From positions 3,782,001-3,846,000 of the forward strand of contig NZ_KK073874.1 of NCBI RefSeq assembly GCF_000585375.1: a stretch of 64,000 bases of DNA, given 5' to 3'. Each line of letters opens with the position of its first letter. The first letter of the stretch is position 1. Below, piece by piece: positions 1-8,909 of this stretch. Below the pieces are notes generated by a model, which was given only the letters and a program-made list of their open reading frames with translations, had not been told where the DNA came from and ran no database searches. The DNA comes from Cryptosporangium arvum DSM 44712. Lineage in GTDB: Bacteria > Actinomycetota > Actinomycetes > Mycobacteriales > Cryptosporangiaceae. The translations under genes were made by a program, and so were the position numbers.

Positions 1-2505
1 CTGTCGATTCGGCTCGAGCGTCCCCAGCAGGTCCTGCGTCCCCTGCGCCTGGCGTCGGCGATGGACCCGTCGTGCGAGTCGGTGAATACCGCCCTCCACG
101 CGGTGCTGACCGCCGCCGGCCCGCCCTCGGCGACCGCGGACGACGCCACGGTGACGCGCGAGTCCGTCGTCGGACGGGCCGCCGAGCGGGTGACGCTCCA
201 GCGGGCCGTGAGCGCCTCACTAGACGGAGGCACCGGCCTGGTCTTCCTCGAGGGTGAGCCCGGTGTCGGGAAGACCCGGCTGCTGGAGGAGGCAGCCCTC
301 GACGCGGACCGGCGCGGGGTGCTCGTTCTCTGGGGCCGCTGCCGGGAAGGCGACGGAGCGCCGGCGATGTGGCCGTGGATCCAGATCGTCGAGGGTGTTC
401 TCGACGCGCGCGGGAGCGCCGACCGGGACCAGGGACCGACCGGCGAGCTCGTCCACCTCGTGCGGCAGCGCGAGGGCGACGTCGTCGAGGCGGCCCTACC
501 GGTCGAGGGATCCCAGTTCCGCCTGTTCAGGCAGGTCGTCGACCTTCTCGCCCGGACGGCGGCGCCGCGCCCGGTGCTGGTGCTCCTCGACGACCTGCAG
601 TGGGCCGACACCGCGTCGCTCCAGCTGCTCGGCTACCTGGCGGAGTGGCTGCCGGAGCGAACCGTCGTCGTCGGCGCTCTCCGGGAGCACGGCGTTCTCT
701 CGGACCCGGAGCTGACGCGGATGCTCTCCACGGTGAGCCGCGTGTCCGGCCATCGCCGGATCCACCTCGGGCCGCTCGGTCCGGACGAGGTGACCGAGCT
801 CGTCCGGCGCGAGATCGGCCGGGATCCGGCGCCGGAGGTCGCCCGGGGCATTTACACGCGGACGGCGGGAAACCCGTTCTTCGTCCGGGAACTGGCCCGG
901 CTGCTCGCCGACGGCGGCGTCTTCACTCCGGAGGCCCTCACCCGGGGCGGAGTGCCCTCCACCGTGCGAGACGTCGTCCGCGACCGGATGGACGGACTCG
1001 GCGATCGCACGTCGGAGCTGCTGCGGACCGCATCGGTCGTCGGCCGGGACGTGGATCTCCGGCTTCTCGCGGGCATCACGCGGCTCGACGTGGCGTCCTG
1101 CCTCGCCGCCCTGGAGCCCGTGCACGCGCTCGGTCTGCTCGCGACCGTGCCGGGCGATCCGTTCTCGGTGCGCTTCACGCACGACCTCGTCCGGGAGTCG
1201 GTCGCCAGGGACATTCCGCAGGCACGGGCGGCTCGGCTCCACCTGGCGGTCGCGGACGGGCTGGAGAAGGTCGACCTGGGGGACGTGTTCACCGCGGAAC
1301 GCCGTGCCCACCACCTGTGGGCCGCCGGCCCGCTCGCCGATCCGGCCCGGACCGCGGCGGCGCTCGTCGCGGCGGGCCGGCGCGCGGCGGCCCGGTCCGC
1401 GCTCGTCGCCGCCGAGCAGCAACTGCAGTCGGCGGCGCAACTGGCACGCGACGCGGACCTCCCGGAGTGGGAACTCGCCGCACTGTCCCAGCTCACCGCC
1501 GTGGTGGGCATGCGGACGGGGTACCGCGCGTCGGCGTTCGACGCGCTGGAACGCGCCGAGCAGCTCGCCCGGACGCTCGGCCGCGAGCGCGAGGCCGCCG
1601 ACTTCCTGTTCTCCCGCCGGGCCGCGTACTCCCAGGCGGGCCGGCTCGATCGGAGCGGCCCACTGGCGCGTCGCCTGCTCGAGCAGGGCAGCGACTCGCC
1701 GGATCCGCTCGTGTGCGCGTACGGCCTGCTCGCGTGGGGCATCCACCAGTGGGACGTGGGCGATGTCGGAGAAGCGTTCCGCTACCTCGGCCGGGCCAAC
1801 CGCACGCTCGTCGAGGATCTGGCCGAGCGAGCGGAGCGGCCCCTCCGCTACGACCTGCAGCTCATGTCGCTCGGCATGCTCGCCGAGGTCACGGCACTGC
1901 ACGGCGACGTCGACGCGGCACGCGCGTTGCTCGACGGGATGGAGATCGCCGCCGGGGAGGACTCCTACGCGATCACCGTCTGGACCAGCTTCGCGGCGCG
2001 GATCGCGGCGATGGCCGGAGACCCGGAGTGGGCGCTGCGCGTCGCGAGGGAGGGCATCGCCGAGGACCCCGAGTTCTCCTACCGGTTCTTCGGCCTGTAC
2101 CTGCGGCTCGCCCGGCTCTGGGCGCTCGCCGTCACCGGCCGGGAGCCCGCGGTCGCGGCGGCGGAAGCCGAACGGCTCATCGAGGCGATGCTGCTGGATC
2201 CACCGCGCTCGAACGTGCCCACGTGGTGCGGACTGCTCGCGGAGGCATGGCTGGCGGCCGACCGCCCGGCGAAGGCCGCCGCGGCCCTCGACCGGGCCGA
2301 GCACTTCCTCGAGTCCACCGGGCAGCGCTACGCGGAGGCACTGCTCCTCCTGCTGCGGGCGCGCCTGCTGCGTGCCACCGGAGGCGAGGCGTCGTCGGTG
2401 GCCGAGCGGGCCGGAGCGCTCGCCCGCGAGCGGGAGGCCCACCTGTTCGCCCGCCGCGCCGCGGACTTCCTGGCCGGTCCGGATGCCGGAGACCGTCCGG
2501 CCTGA
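1..2505 (+). CDS. BTAD/AAA-ATPase transcriptional regulator, 5'-truncated by window edge
   Basis: The frame is open from base 1, so the ATG at 61 is probably internal. The residues upstream of and just after it align with the end of the BTAD domain of the paralogue on the other strand (LRLASAMDP against LRVAAAIGP). A P-loop ATPase follows, with Walker A GEPGVGKT and a Walker B-like VLLDDLQWAD. The long helical C-terminus is typical of SARP/LuxR-like STAND regulators. Such proteins usually activate nearby catabolic or secondary-metabolite genes; the target here is unknown. The stop lies 4 bp from the stop of the convergent paralogue at 2510-5707. The linker between BTAD and ATPase is shorter than in the paralogue. 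The missing N-terminus should hold the winged-helix DNA-binding domain. Confidence 0.85.
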   Translation: MSIRLERPQQVLRPLRLASAMDPSCESVNTALHAVLTAAGPPSATADDATVTRESVVGRAAERVTLQRAVSASLDGGTGLVFLEGEPGVGKTRLLEEAALDADRRGVLVLWGRCREGDGAPAMWPWIQIVEGVLDARGSADRDQGPTGELVHLVRQREGDVVEAALPVEGSQFRLFRQVVDLLARTAAPRPVLVLLDDLQWADTASLQLLGYLAEWLPERTVVVGALREHGVLSDPELTRMLSTVSRVSGHRRIHLGPLGPDEVTELVRREIGRDPAPEVARGIYTRTAGNPFFVRELARLLADGGVFTPEALTRGGVPSTVRDVVRDRMDGLGDRTSELLRTASVVGRDVDLRLLAGITRLDVASCLAALEPVHALGLLATVPGDPFSVRFTHDLVRESVARDIPQARAARLHLAVADGLEKVDLGDVFTAERRAHHLWAAGPLADPARTAAALVAAGRRAAARSALVAAEQQLQSAAQLARDADLPEWELAALSQLTAVVGMRTGYRASAFDALERAEQLARTLGREREAADFLFSRRAAYSQAGRLDRSGPLARRLLEQGSDSPDPLVCAYGLLAWGIHQWDVGDVGEAFRYLGRANRTLVEDLAERAERPLRYDLQLMSLGMLAEVTALHGDVDAARALLDGMEIAAGEDSYAITVWTSFAARIAAMAGDPEWALRVAREGIAEDPEFSYRFFGLYLRLARLWALAVTGREPAVAAAEAERLIEAMLLDPPRSNVPTWCGLLAEAWLAADRPAKAAAALDRAEHFLESTGQRYAEALLLLLRARLLRATGGEASSVAERAGALAREREAHLFARRAADFLAGPDAGDRPA

Positions 2506-2509
2506 CGAG

Positions 2510-5500
2510 TCACTTGAGCTCGTCGGCGCGCCGGGCGAACAGATGTGCTTCGCGTGCGACGCACAGGGCCCTCGCTCGCTCGGTTGCCGCCCGGACCACG
2601 GCTGCGGGCTCTCCTTCGGCGCGCAACAGCCGCGCCCGCACGAGGAGAAGGTGTCCCTCGGCGTCGCGCTGGCCACCGATCCGGAGGAAATGCTCCGCCC
2701 GGTCGAGGGCCGCGGCGGCCCGGGCGAGGTCCCCCGCGGCCAGCCACATCTCGGTCAACGCCCCGTACCAGCCGGCGACCGACCGCAGCGGAGGGTCGGC
2801 CAGCGTCGTCAGAATGAGCTCTTCGGCCTCGGCGGCGGCCCGGGCGGGGTCGCGGCCGGTAGCCGCGTGGGCCCAGTGCCGCGCCAGCCGCTGATGCGTG
2901 CGGAGGGTCGGGAAGACCAGGTCGGAGTCGGTGACGAGCCCCCGCTCCGCCGCGCGGAGCGCCCAGGCCGGGTCGTTCGCCTGGACCGCGGTGAGCGCCG
3001 AGAACGCCGACCAGACCGCGACGACGTACGGGTCGTCGCCCATCTCCTCCTCGACCGCGTCGAACAGTTCCCTCGCGCCCTCGACGTCGCCGTGGGCGGC
3101 GGTCACCTGAGCGAGCCACACCGGCACCTGCACGGCGAGCCGGAGCGGATCGCCGGCCGGCCCGGCGTCGCCGCGGGGGAGGCCGTGAGCGCACCGGCTC
3201 AGGAAGCGGTACCCCTCGCCGGCCTCGCCCAGGTGCCACTGGTGAATGCCCCAGGCGAACCACCCGATCGCGCGCACCGACGGTTCCGGTGATGCGTCGC
3301 CCCGATCGAGCAGCCGGCGAGCCAGCGGGGTGGCGTGCGTGAAGTCCAGAACCTGGAGATGGGCGGTCCAGCGAGTGAGCAGGAATCCGGCCGCTTCGAC
3401 CTCCCGGCCGAGCGTCCACGCCAGGGTCTCGGCCCGCTCCAGCAGGTCGAGGTCGGCGCTGACGTAGCCCGACCGCATCCCGTGGGCGGCGTTGAGCTGG
3501 GTCAGCGCGACCAGCTCCAGTTGCGTGAGGTCGGCGGCCCGCGCCACCCGGACCGCTGAGCGCAGCTGCTGTTCGGCCGCCTCGAGCGCGCCCGCGGCGG
3601 TGGCGTTCCGGCCGGCGCGGAGCAGCGCGCCCGTGGTGCGGGCCGGATCAGCGAGCGACCCGGCCGCCAGCAGATGGTGGGCGAGGCGCTCGGCGGCGAA
3701 CTCGCCGCCGGGCTCCCCGGGCGCTACGGCGTCGGCGATCCGGAGGTGCAGCCGACGGGCGAGGTGCGCGGGTACCGCCTCGACGAGCGAGTCACGGATC
3801 AGGTCGTGCGCGAACCGGGCCGTGAAGGGGTCTCCCGGCTTGGGCTCCAGAAGCCCCAGCCCTCTCACCGGCTCCAGGCGATCGAGGCACTGGAGCGTGT
3901 CCACGCCGGAGGCCGCGGCCAGCACGCGCAGATCGACGTCCCGGCCGACGAACGCGGCGATCTCGAGCAGGGTCCTGGTCTGGTCGCTGAGGCCCGACAT
4001 GCGGTCGCGGACGACGTCACGCACCGTCGACGGCACGCCCGCGCGTTCGGTGGCGGCTTCGGTGACGACGCCGTCTTCGGCGAGCAGCAGCGAGAGCTCG
4101 CGGACGAAGAACGGGTTGCCCGCGGTCCGGGAGGAGAGACTCCTGACAATGCCCGCGGTCGGGTTCTGACCCGTCTCACGCCGGAAGAGCTCGGCGACCT
4201 CCGCGGTGCTCAGCGGACCGAGCGGGATACGGCGGTGGTCCGGCAGCCGGCTGACCGCGGCGAGCATGCGCGCCAGCTCCTCCCCGGGCGCGGGGACGGG
4301 GGCTCGATCGCGGAGCGCACCGACGAGCAGGACGCCCCGGGGGAGCACGCCGGCCAGATGGGCGAACAGCTGCAGCGAGGTGTCGTCGGCCCAGTGCAGG
4401 TCGTCGAGCACGATCAGAAGCGGACGCTCGGCGGACGCGTGGGCGACGACGGCGACGACCTGCTCGAACAAGCGGAACCGGGCACCGCGCGGCGGCCGCG
4501 CCGGTTCGTCGGAGGCGTTCGGGTTCAGGAGCGGACCGAGTTCGCCGGTGAGCCGACGTTCCCCCGCAGTGGTCGTCGGTCCGCCGAGGAGACCGTCGAC
4601 CACGCGTGCCCAGGGCCACAACGGCGGCGCTCCGCTGCCTTCCAGCGAGTGCCCCCAGACGACTCGCAGGCCCCGCCCTCGCGCCTCCGCCGCCGCGTGC
4701 TCGAGCAGACGGGTCTTGCCGATGCCGGGTTCGCCCTCGACCAGCGCCACCACCGAGCCGTGGTCCACCACGGCGTCGGCGGCTCGGCGGAGCGCCGAGA
4801 GCTCCTCGGCCCGGCCGACCATCTCCGGGGGCGGTGCCGGCTGTCCGGCCTCCGGCTCCGGCGACGGTGCTCGTCGCGTCGGCGTGCGGGGGACGGGCTG
4901 TTCGAGCGTGCGGAGGTGGGCGGCGCGCAGCCGCGGACCCGGCTCGACTCCCAGCTCCCCGGTGAGCCGGGTGCGGACGGCCTGGAACGCCGCCAGCGCC
5001 TGCACCCGGTGTCCGGCGGCACCCAGCGCCGAGACGAGGCTCGCGTGCACGGGTTCGTTCAGCGGCCCGATCGCCGCGGCGACACGCAGGCACGGCAGCA
5101 CGGACTCGGGTGTGCCGAGCGTGATCGCGATCTCGGCCGCGGTGACGCACGCCGCGAGGAACTCGTCGTCGAGCGCCGAGAACACCGGCATCGCAGCCGG
5201 GGGATGAGCGAAGCCGTCACCGGCCGGGCCGTGCCACAACGCGGTCGCGGCGACGTAGTGACGCAGGGCGTCCTCCGGCCGCTGCTCGGCCACGGCCGTC
5301 TCCGCCGCCTCGACGAGCGCGTGGAACGTGACGACGTCGAGCCGGACGCCGTCGGCGACGAACGCGTAGCCGTCCCCGTCACGCCGTAGGTAGGAGCCCG
5401 AGCCGCGCGCGGGCAGCGTGGGCTCGAACAGCCGTCGCAACGCGCCGACGTGCTTCTGGATGACGTTCAGGGCGGTGACCGGAGCGTCGTCCTCCCAGAG

Positions 5501-5707
5501 CATGTCGATCAGCTCGCCGACGCCGAGCGTCCGGCCCGGTTGGGCGAGCAGCAACGCCAGCAGGTAGGCCTGCTGACGGGGACCGGCGCTCAGCTCCACG
5601 TCGCCTCGCCAGATCCGCAGCGGGCCGAGAAGTTGCAGCCGAAGGGACTCCCGCGGCGGCGCGGGACTCTCCGCGTCGCCGCGGAGGTCGCCGACCGTCG
5701 GCGCCAC
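2510..5707 (-). CDS. SARP-family regulator with BTAD and AAA ATPase domains
   Basis: This 1065-residue cytoplasmic regulator starts at a GTG. The N-terminal winged helix (about residues 24-110) has the OmpR/SARP pattern LLGPLRIW...PRQQAYLLALLL. A BTAD region follows to about 265, then a Pro-rich linker. The ATPase begins near 290, with Walker A GEPGIGKT and Walker B LLIVLDDLHWAD. The last 400 residues are helical, TPR-like repeats ending in an ARRADELK tail. It is complete and similar along its length to the truncated gene at 1-2505, with which it is convergent; the pair looks like an old inverted duplication. The 288 bp before it, divergent to the hydrolase at 5996, probably hold the promoters. 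The regulated genes are not identifiable. Confidence 0.9.
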   Translation of the reverse strand: MAPTVGDLRGDAESPAPPRESLRLQLLGPLRIWRGDVELSAGPRQQAYLLALLLAQPGRTLGVGELIDMLWEDDAPVTALNVIQKHVGALRRLFEPTLPARGSGSYLRRDGDGYAFVADGVRLDVVTFHALVEAAETAVAEQRPEDALRHYVAATALWHGPAGDGFAHPPAAMPVFSALDDEFLAACVTAAEIAITLGTPESVLPCLRVAAAIGPLNEPVHASLVSALGAAGHRVQALAAFQAVRTRLTGELGVEPGPRLRAAHLRTLEQPVPRTPTRRAPSPEPEAGQPAPPPEMVGRAEELSALRRAADAVVDHGSVVALVEGEPGIGKTRLLEHAAAEARGRGLRVVWGHSLEGSGAPPLWPWARVVDGLLGGPTTTAGERRLTGELGPLLNPNASDEPARPPRGARFRLFEQVVAVVAHASAERPLLIVLDDLHWADDTSLQLFAHLAGVLPRGVLLVGALRDRAPVPAPGEELARMLAAVSRLPDHRRIPLGPLSTAEVAELFRRETGQNPTAGIVRSLSSRTAGNPFFVRELSLLLAEDGVVTEAATERAGVPSTVRDVVRDRMSGLSDQTRTLLEIAAFVGRDVDLRVLAAASGVDTLQCLDRLEPVRGLGLLEPKPGDPFTARFAHDLIRDSLVEAVPAHLARRLHLRIADAVAPGEPGGEFAAERLAHHLLAAGSLADPARTTGALLRAGRNATAAGALEAAEQQLRSAVRVARAADLTQLELVALTQLNAAHGMRSGYVSADLDLLERAETLAWTLGREVEAAGFLLTRWTAHLQVLDFTHATPLARRLLDRGDASPEPSVRAIGWFAWGIHQWHLGEAGEGYRFLSRCAHGLPRGDAGPAGDPLRLAVQVPVWLAQVTAAHGDVEGARELFDAVEEEMGDDPYVVAVWSAFSALTAVQANDPAWALRAAERGLVTDSDLVFPTLRTHQRLARHWAHAATGRDPARAAAEAEELILTTLADPPLRSVAGWYGALTEMWLAAGDLARAAAALDRAEHFLRIGGQRDAEGHLLLVRARLLRAEGEPAAVVRAATERARALCVAREAHLFARRADELK

Positions 5708-5995
5708 GGTGCCACCTCCGGACCTAGGGTTCTCTGCGCACTGTAATCCCGCGCACCTCCGGCTGCCGCGCGGCGGCCCTGGTCACGACGCCGAACGCGC
5801 CGGGCGCGCGACACCGCCGCGGCGCTCAAGTCGCCGGTAGGAGCGTGTGTCAGCGTCCCCGGCGAACCTGGATCCCGGTGGGCCGCCCGGTACGACGACT
5901 GAAGTCGCGCGGCCCGGCGGAGCCGCGCTCTTCAGTGGTTGTCCACCGGCGTGCGGTGGGGTTCGCACGAGTCGCAACCCGCTGAAGGAGATCCA

Positions 5996-6688
5996 ATGAG
6001 CGCCACACCAGTGCGCAACGTCGTCCTCGTCCACGGAGCGTGGGCGGACGGGTCGGGATGGCGTGCCGTCCACGACCTGCTGACCGGGGAGGGGTACGCG
6101 GTGAGCGTCGTCCAGCACCCCACCAGTTCGCTGGCCGACGACGCCGTGATCACCCGTCGTGTCCTCGACCAGCAGGACGGCCCGGCCATCCTGGTCGGAC
6201 ACTCCTACGGCGGTGCGGTGATCACCGAGGCCGGCACCCACGAGAACGTCGCCGCGCTGGTCTACGTCGCGGCGTTCGCGCCCGACCAGGGCGAATCGGT
6301 CAACACGCTGATCTCGGACCCGGTGCCGGGCGCGCCGACGCCGCCGATCCTGCCGCCGGTGGACGGCTACCTGCTTCTCGACCGGGACGCGTTCCCGGAG
6401 GCGTTCGCGGCCGACCTCCCGGCCGCCGACGCTCGTTTCCTGGCGGACTCCCAGCTGCCCTGGGGGCTGGAGGCCGTCGGAGGCCCGATCACCGAGGCCG
6501 CCTGGCGTGCCAAGCCGAGCTGGTACCTGATCGCCGCCGAAGACCGGATGATCCCGCCGGCCGCCCAGCGGGCGATGTCGGAGCGGATCGGCGCCTCGGT
6601 GACCGAAGTGACCTCCAGCCACGCCGTCTACATCTCGCACCCGGACAGCGTGGTCTCGCTGGTCCGCGCGGCGGCGGCCGGGGCCTGA
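5996..6688 (+). CDS. alpha/beta-fold hydrolase
   Basis: This 230-residue hydrolase has a nucleophile elbow GHSYGG (Ser about residue 71), an early VLVHGAWADGSGW oxyanion loop, an acid in AAEDRMIPP and a C-terminal His in SSHAVYISHP. All catalytic positions are therefore present. It resembles the salicylate-esterase/EstC-like group common in actinobacteria and has no signal peptide. The ATG at 5996 is chosen because AAGGAG lies at 5985-5990; an upstream in-frame start at 5939 lacks a ribosome site. A strong hairpin at 6701-6736 follows, so it is probably monocistronic. The substrate is unknown. Confidence 0.85.
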   Translation: MSATPVRNVVLVHGAWADGSGWRAVHDLLTGEGYAVSVVQHPTSSLADDAVITRRVLDQQDGPAILVGHSYGGAVITEAGTHENVAALVYVAAFAPDQGESVNTLISDPVPGAPTPPILPPVDGYLLLDRDAFPEAFAADLPAADARFLADSQLPWGLEAVGGPITEAAWRAKPSWYLIAAEDRMIPPAAQRAMSERIGASVTEVTSSHAVYISHPDSVVSLVRAAAAGA

Positions 6689-6700
6689 GCAGCGGCCGCA

Positions 6701-6736
6701 CCACGGCGCCGGGGCACGCCGGGCCCGGCGCCGTGG
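6701..6736 (+). terminator. Rho-independent-like hairpin after the hydrolase
   Basis: A 13-bp perfect stem, CCACGGCGCCGGG paired with CCCGGCGCCGTGG, has a 10-nt loop and lies 12 bp after the stop at 6688. There is no U-tract, as is usual in high-GC actinobacteria. Confidence 0.7.
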
Positions 6737-7329
6737 AGCCGCGACGGGCGGTCGCCGACCGGCGACGGACGGTCGGTCTCCGATCCGTCCGACGCCTTCG
6801 AGCGCGCGGCCTGCTGGCTCTTCGTGCTGGAGTCCGCCCTGCACGCACACGGCGCGCCGACGACGAGCGAACAGATCCTGATGCGCGACTATCCGAGCAG
6901 CGGTGCGAGCTCCGGCATGAGCGGGGCGTTGATACGGGGCGGCCTCGCCGTGAATCTGGAGCAGACGGCGGCGAGCCTCGGCGCGGGGCCGATCGACCGC
7001 GCCCAGCTGGCTCAGCACCACCGCTGGAGGACATTGCGGCCGACCTGCGCAAACACCGACCCCCGTCGGTGACCAGCACTCCGCGCAGCATCAACCCGTA
7101 CGCCACGACCGACCCGCCCTCGCTCTCGGCGCGTCGCTCGATGCCGACACCGTCGTGACCTACGAGGACCCCAACTACGGCGAGGCGGAGATCGTCGTGT
7201 CGCTTCAGCAGTTCGCGCGCATGGCGGCCGGCGAAGACCTGGCCGCGGAGCGGGTACGCGTCACCTCGGTCGAGTCCGAGCGGCGTCGGCGCCGCCGGGA
7301 AGCCGCCGGGCTGACGAACGACCAGATGT
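6737..7329. other. gene-poor stretch, probable decayed coding DNA
   Basis: No convincing complete gene was found. A plus-strand frame from about 6782 to 7072 reads protein-like at first (ERAACWLFVLESALHAHG) and then turns Arg-rich. A second frame from 7155 begins with a plausible acidic stretch (TYEDPNYGEAEIVVS). Neither has a clear ribosome site or a family I recognise. Together with the flavodoxin remnant that follows, this looks like the residue of one or more lost genes. Confidence 0.4.
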
Positions 7330-7410
7330 GCGAAGAGGCCGCCCCCCGACTACCGGGCGGACGCCGTGATCTTCGGCAGCCCGACGCGATTCGGACCAGG
7401 CTCGCCGCGT
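7330..7410 (+). pseudogene. fragment resembling WrbA-type NAD(P)H:quinone oxidoreductase
   Basis: The frame beginning GAC TAC at 7348 reads DYRADAVIFGSPTRFGPGSP. This matches the flavodoxin-fold FMN-loop motif of WrbA proteins (DAIIFGTPTRFG). The upstream coding-like frame is one register off, so the piece is out of frame with anything preceding it. No other WrbA part remains. It is best read as a short relic of a deleted gene. Confidence 0.45.
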
Positions 7411-7432
7411 GACGGCGGATCGGCCGGTCTCC

Positions 7433-7834
7433 TCAGCCTCGGAAGACGCCGTCTTCGTCGCAGCGGCGGAGGTACACGTCGAAGCTGATGTTCGAGAGCT
7501 CCAGCGCTTCCTGGACGGCGGCCACTCCGGGCGCGACGACGCGGAAAGCGCGTCCGGGCAGGTCCGCCAGGTCGACCACCAGCACCGGGTGCTCCGCCGT
7601 TGCCAGCGTGCTCGCATCGGCGACGAAGGCGAAGCTCCGCTCGGGATCCGCGCCGAGGTCGACGCCGAGCTGCTCCGGCGTGCGACCGTCGAATGCGCGC
7701 TCCTCGACGAACCGCAGCTCGGTGCCACTGTCCCGGGCGTGCCCTTCCAGAAGCCCGCGGACGGCGAGCCAGCCCGCGTCGTCGGTGAAGTCCGTGCGGA
7801 TCAAGAGGGTTCGGTCGACCGGCAGCTCGATCAC
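7433..7834 (-). CDS. DUF6924-like hypothetical protein
   Basis: This 133-residue acidic soluble protein begins at a GTG preceded by AAGGAG. Its opening (LLIRTDFTDDAGW), the central VLVVDLADLPGR and the late ALELSNISFDVY fit the small actinobacterial family I know as DUF6924, whose function is unknown. It ends in DEDGVFRG. The sigma-factor gene lies on the same strand 66 bp upstream of its start, so co-transcription is possible. The family name is from memory of the pattern. Confidence 0.7.
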   Translation of the reverse strand: MIELPVDRTLLIRTDFTDDAGWLAVRGLLEGHARDSGTELRFVEERAFDGRTPEQLGVDLGADPERSFAFVADASTLATAEHPVLVVDLADLPGRAFRVVAPGVAAVQEALELSNISFDVYLRRCDEDGVFRG

Positions 7835-7900
7835 GGGTCTCCTTCGTCGGTAGGCACGAACGAGCGTAGGGGCGTGCTGTGGACGACCAGTGGACGCCGG

Positions 7901-8680
7901 TCAGCCGTCGGCGAGAAGCTGGAGACGGAGCCGGCCGAGGGTCTGGGTGAGCAGTCGCGAGACGTGCATCTGGGAGCAGCCGACGCGCGCGGCGATCTGG
8001 CTCTGCGTCAGGTCCTGGAAGAACCGCATGCCGACGATGCTGCGCTCTCGCTCCGGCAGCCGCGCCAGCGCCACCCGGAGCGCCTCGTGGTTCACGACCG
8101 TCGCCAATGCTGGATCGTCGACGCCCAGCAGCTCGCCCTCCGGTGCGCCACCGGGGTGAGCGTCCAGGGAGATCGGCCGGTAGGCGTGGGTGAGGGCCAG
8201 TGCCTCGGCGACGTCGCCGGGGGAGGCCCCGAGGTAGCCCGCGATCGCGGTGGCGTTGGGGGCGCGATTGTCGCGTGCGGTGAGATCGCTGATCGCGGTG
8301 TTGATCCGCAGGTGCAGGTCGTGCAGCCTCCGCGGAGGACGCACGTACCAGCCGGCGTCCCGGAAATGACGCCGTACTTCGCCCAGGACCGTCGGCACGG
8401 CGTAACTCAGGAAGGCGAAGCCGAGAGCCGGATCGAACCGATCGATGGCTCGCACGAGGCCCAGCCGTGCCACCTGGGTCAGGTCTTCGAGGGGTACGCC
8501 ACGCCGGTCGTAGCGGCGGCTGATGTGGTCAGCGATCGGGAGATGGATCACGACCAGCCTCGTACGGAGCGCGCGGCGCTCGTCGGTGTCGGACGCGAGG
8601 CCGGCGTAACGCCGGAACAGCGGTTCGACGTCGGCGTAGACCGCGTAGTCGGCCGTTTCCTCAGCGGGGGTGGTGGTCAT
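7901..8680 (-). CDS. SigB/SigF-subfamily RNA polymerase sigma factor
   Basis: This 259-residue sigma-70 protein lacks region 1. Region 2 has RLVVIHLPIADHISRRY and the core-binding stretch LTQVARLGLVRAIDRFDP. Region 3 contains PRRLHDLHLRINTAI. Region 4 ends in the HTH LTQSQIAARVGCSQMHVSRL. This architecture is that of the stress/sporulation SigB-SigF-SigG group. The ATG at 8680 is preceded by GAGGGGA; a longer frame to 8860 would run through a conserved non-coding repeat and is rejected. No anti-sigma or anti-anti-sigma gene is adjacent. The 88-bp element at 8783-8870 also occurs upstream of two small peptide genes, which suggests shared control. Confidence 0.92.
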   Translation of the reverse strand: MTTTPAEETADYAVYADVEPLFRRYAGLASDTDERRALRTRLVVIHLPIADHISRRYDRRGVPLEDLTQVARLGLVRAIDRFDPALGFAFLSYAVPTVLGEVRRHFRDAGWYVRPPRRLHDLHLRINTAISDLTARDNRAPNATAIAGYLGASPGDVAEALALTHAYRPISLDAHPGGAPEGELLGVDDPALATVVNHEALRVALARLPERERSIVGMRFFQDLTQSQIAARVGCSQMHVSRLLTQTLGRLRLQLLADG

Positions 8681-8782
8681 TCGTAGTCCCCTCGGGGTGA
8701 ACCTGTTCCCCGCGACGGTAGGAATTCGTGGTGCACGAACAGTGAAGAGACTCCGGACGCGGCGGGCGTCCCGTGGCCCGGC

Positions 8783-8870
8783 GTGTGTTCCCCGTGTGCA
8801 TTCAGGTTGGCGCGGATCGGTCGACGGCTCGATCGGTGCGGCGGCGGACGCGATGTTCACCTGCGGACAC
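8783..8870 (-). repeat. leader element, copy 1 (upstream of sigma factor)
   Basis: These 88 bp align without gaps to 18256-18343 and, with small gaps, to about 56932-57020. Shared blocks on the plus strand are GTGTGTTCC, GCGCGGATCGG, GGCTCGATCG and a terminal ACAC; by eye the first pair match at about 70% of positions. All three copies lie upstream of minus-strand genes. Promoter, 5'UTR or small-RNA functions are all possible. Confidence 0.65.
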
Positions 8871-8909
8871 GTCCACTGCTCCGCCGGGCGGTGCGCGCCG
8901 GGCGCCCTC

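Noticed and set aside
496-2676. Long minus-strand open frames antisense to the first regulator
   Set aside because: High-GC third-position bias keeps opposite frames open. Translations are Arg/Pro-rich without domains, while the plus strand carries a clear ATPase.
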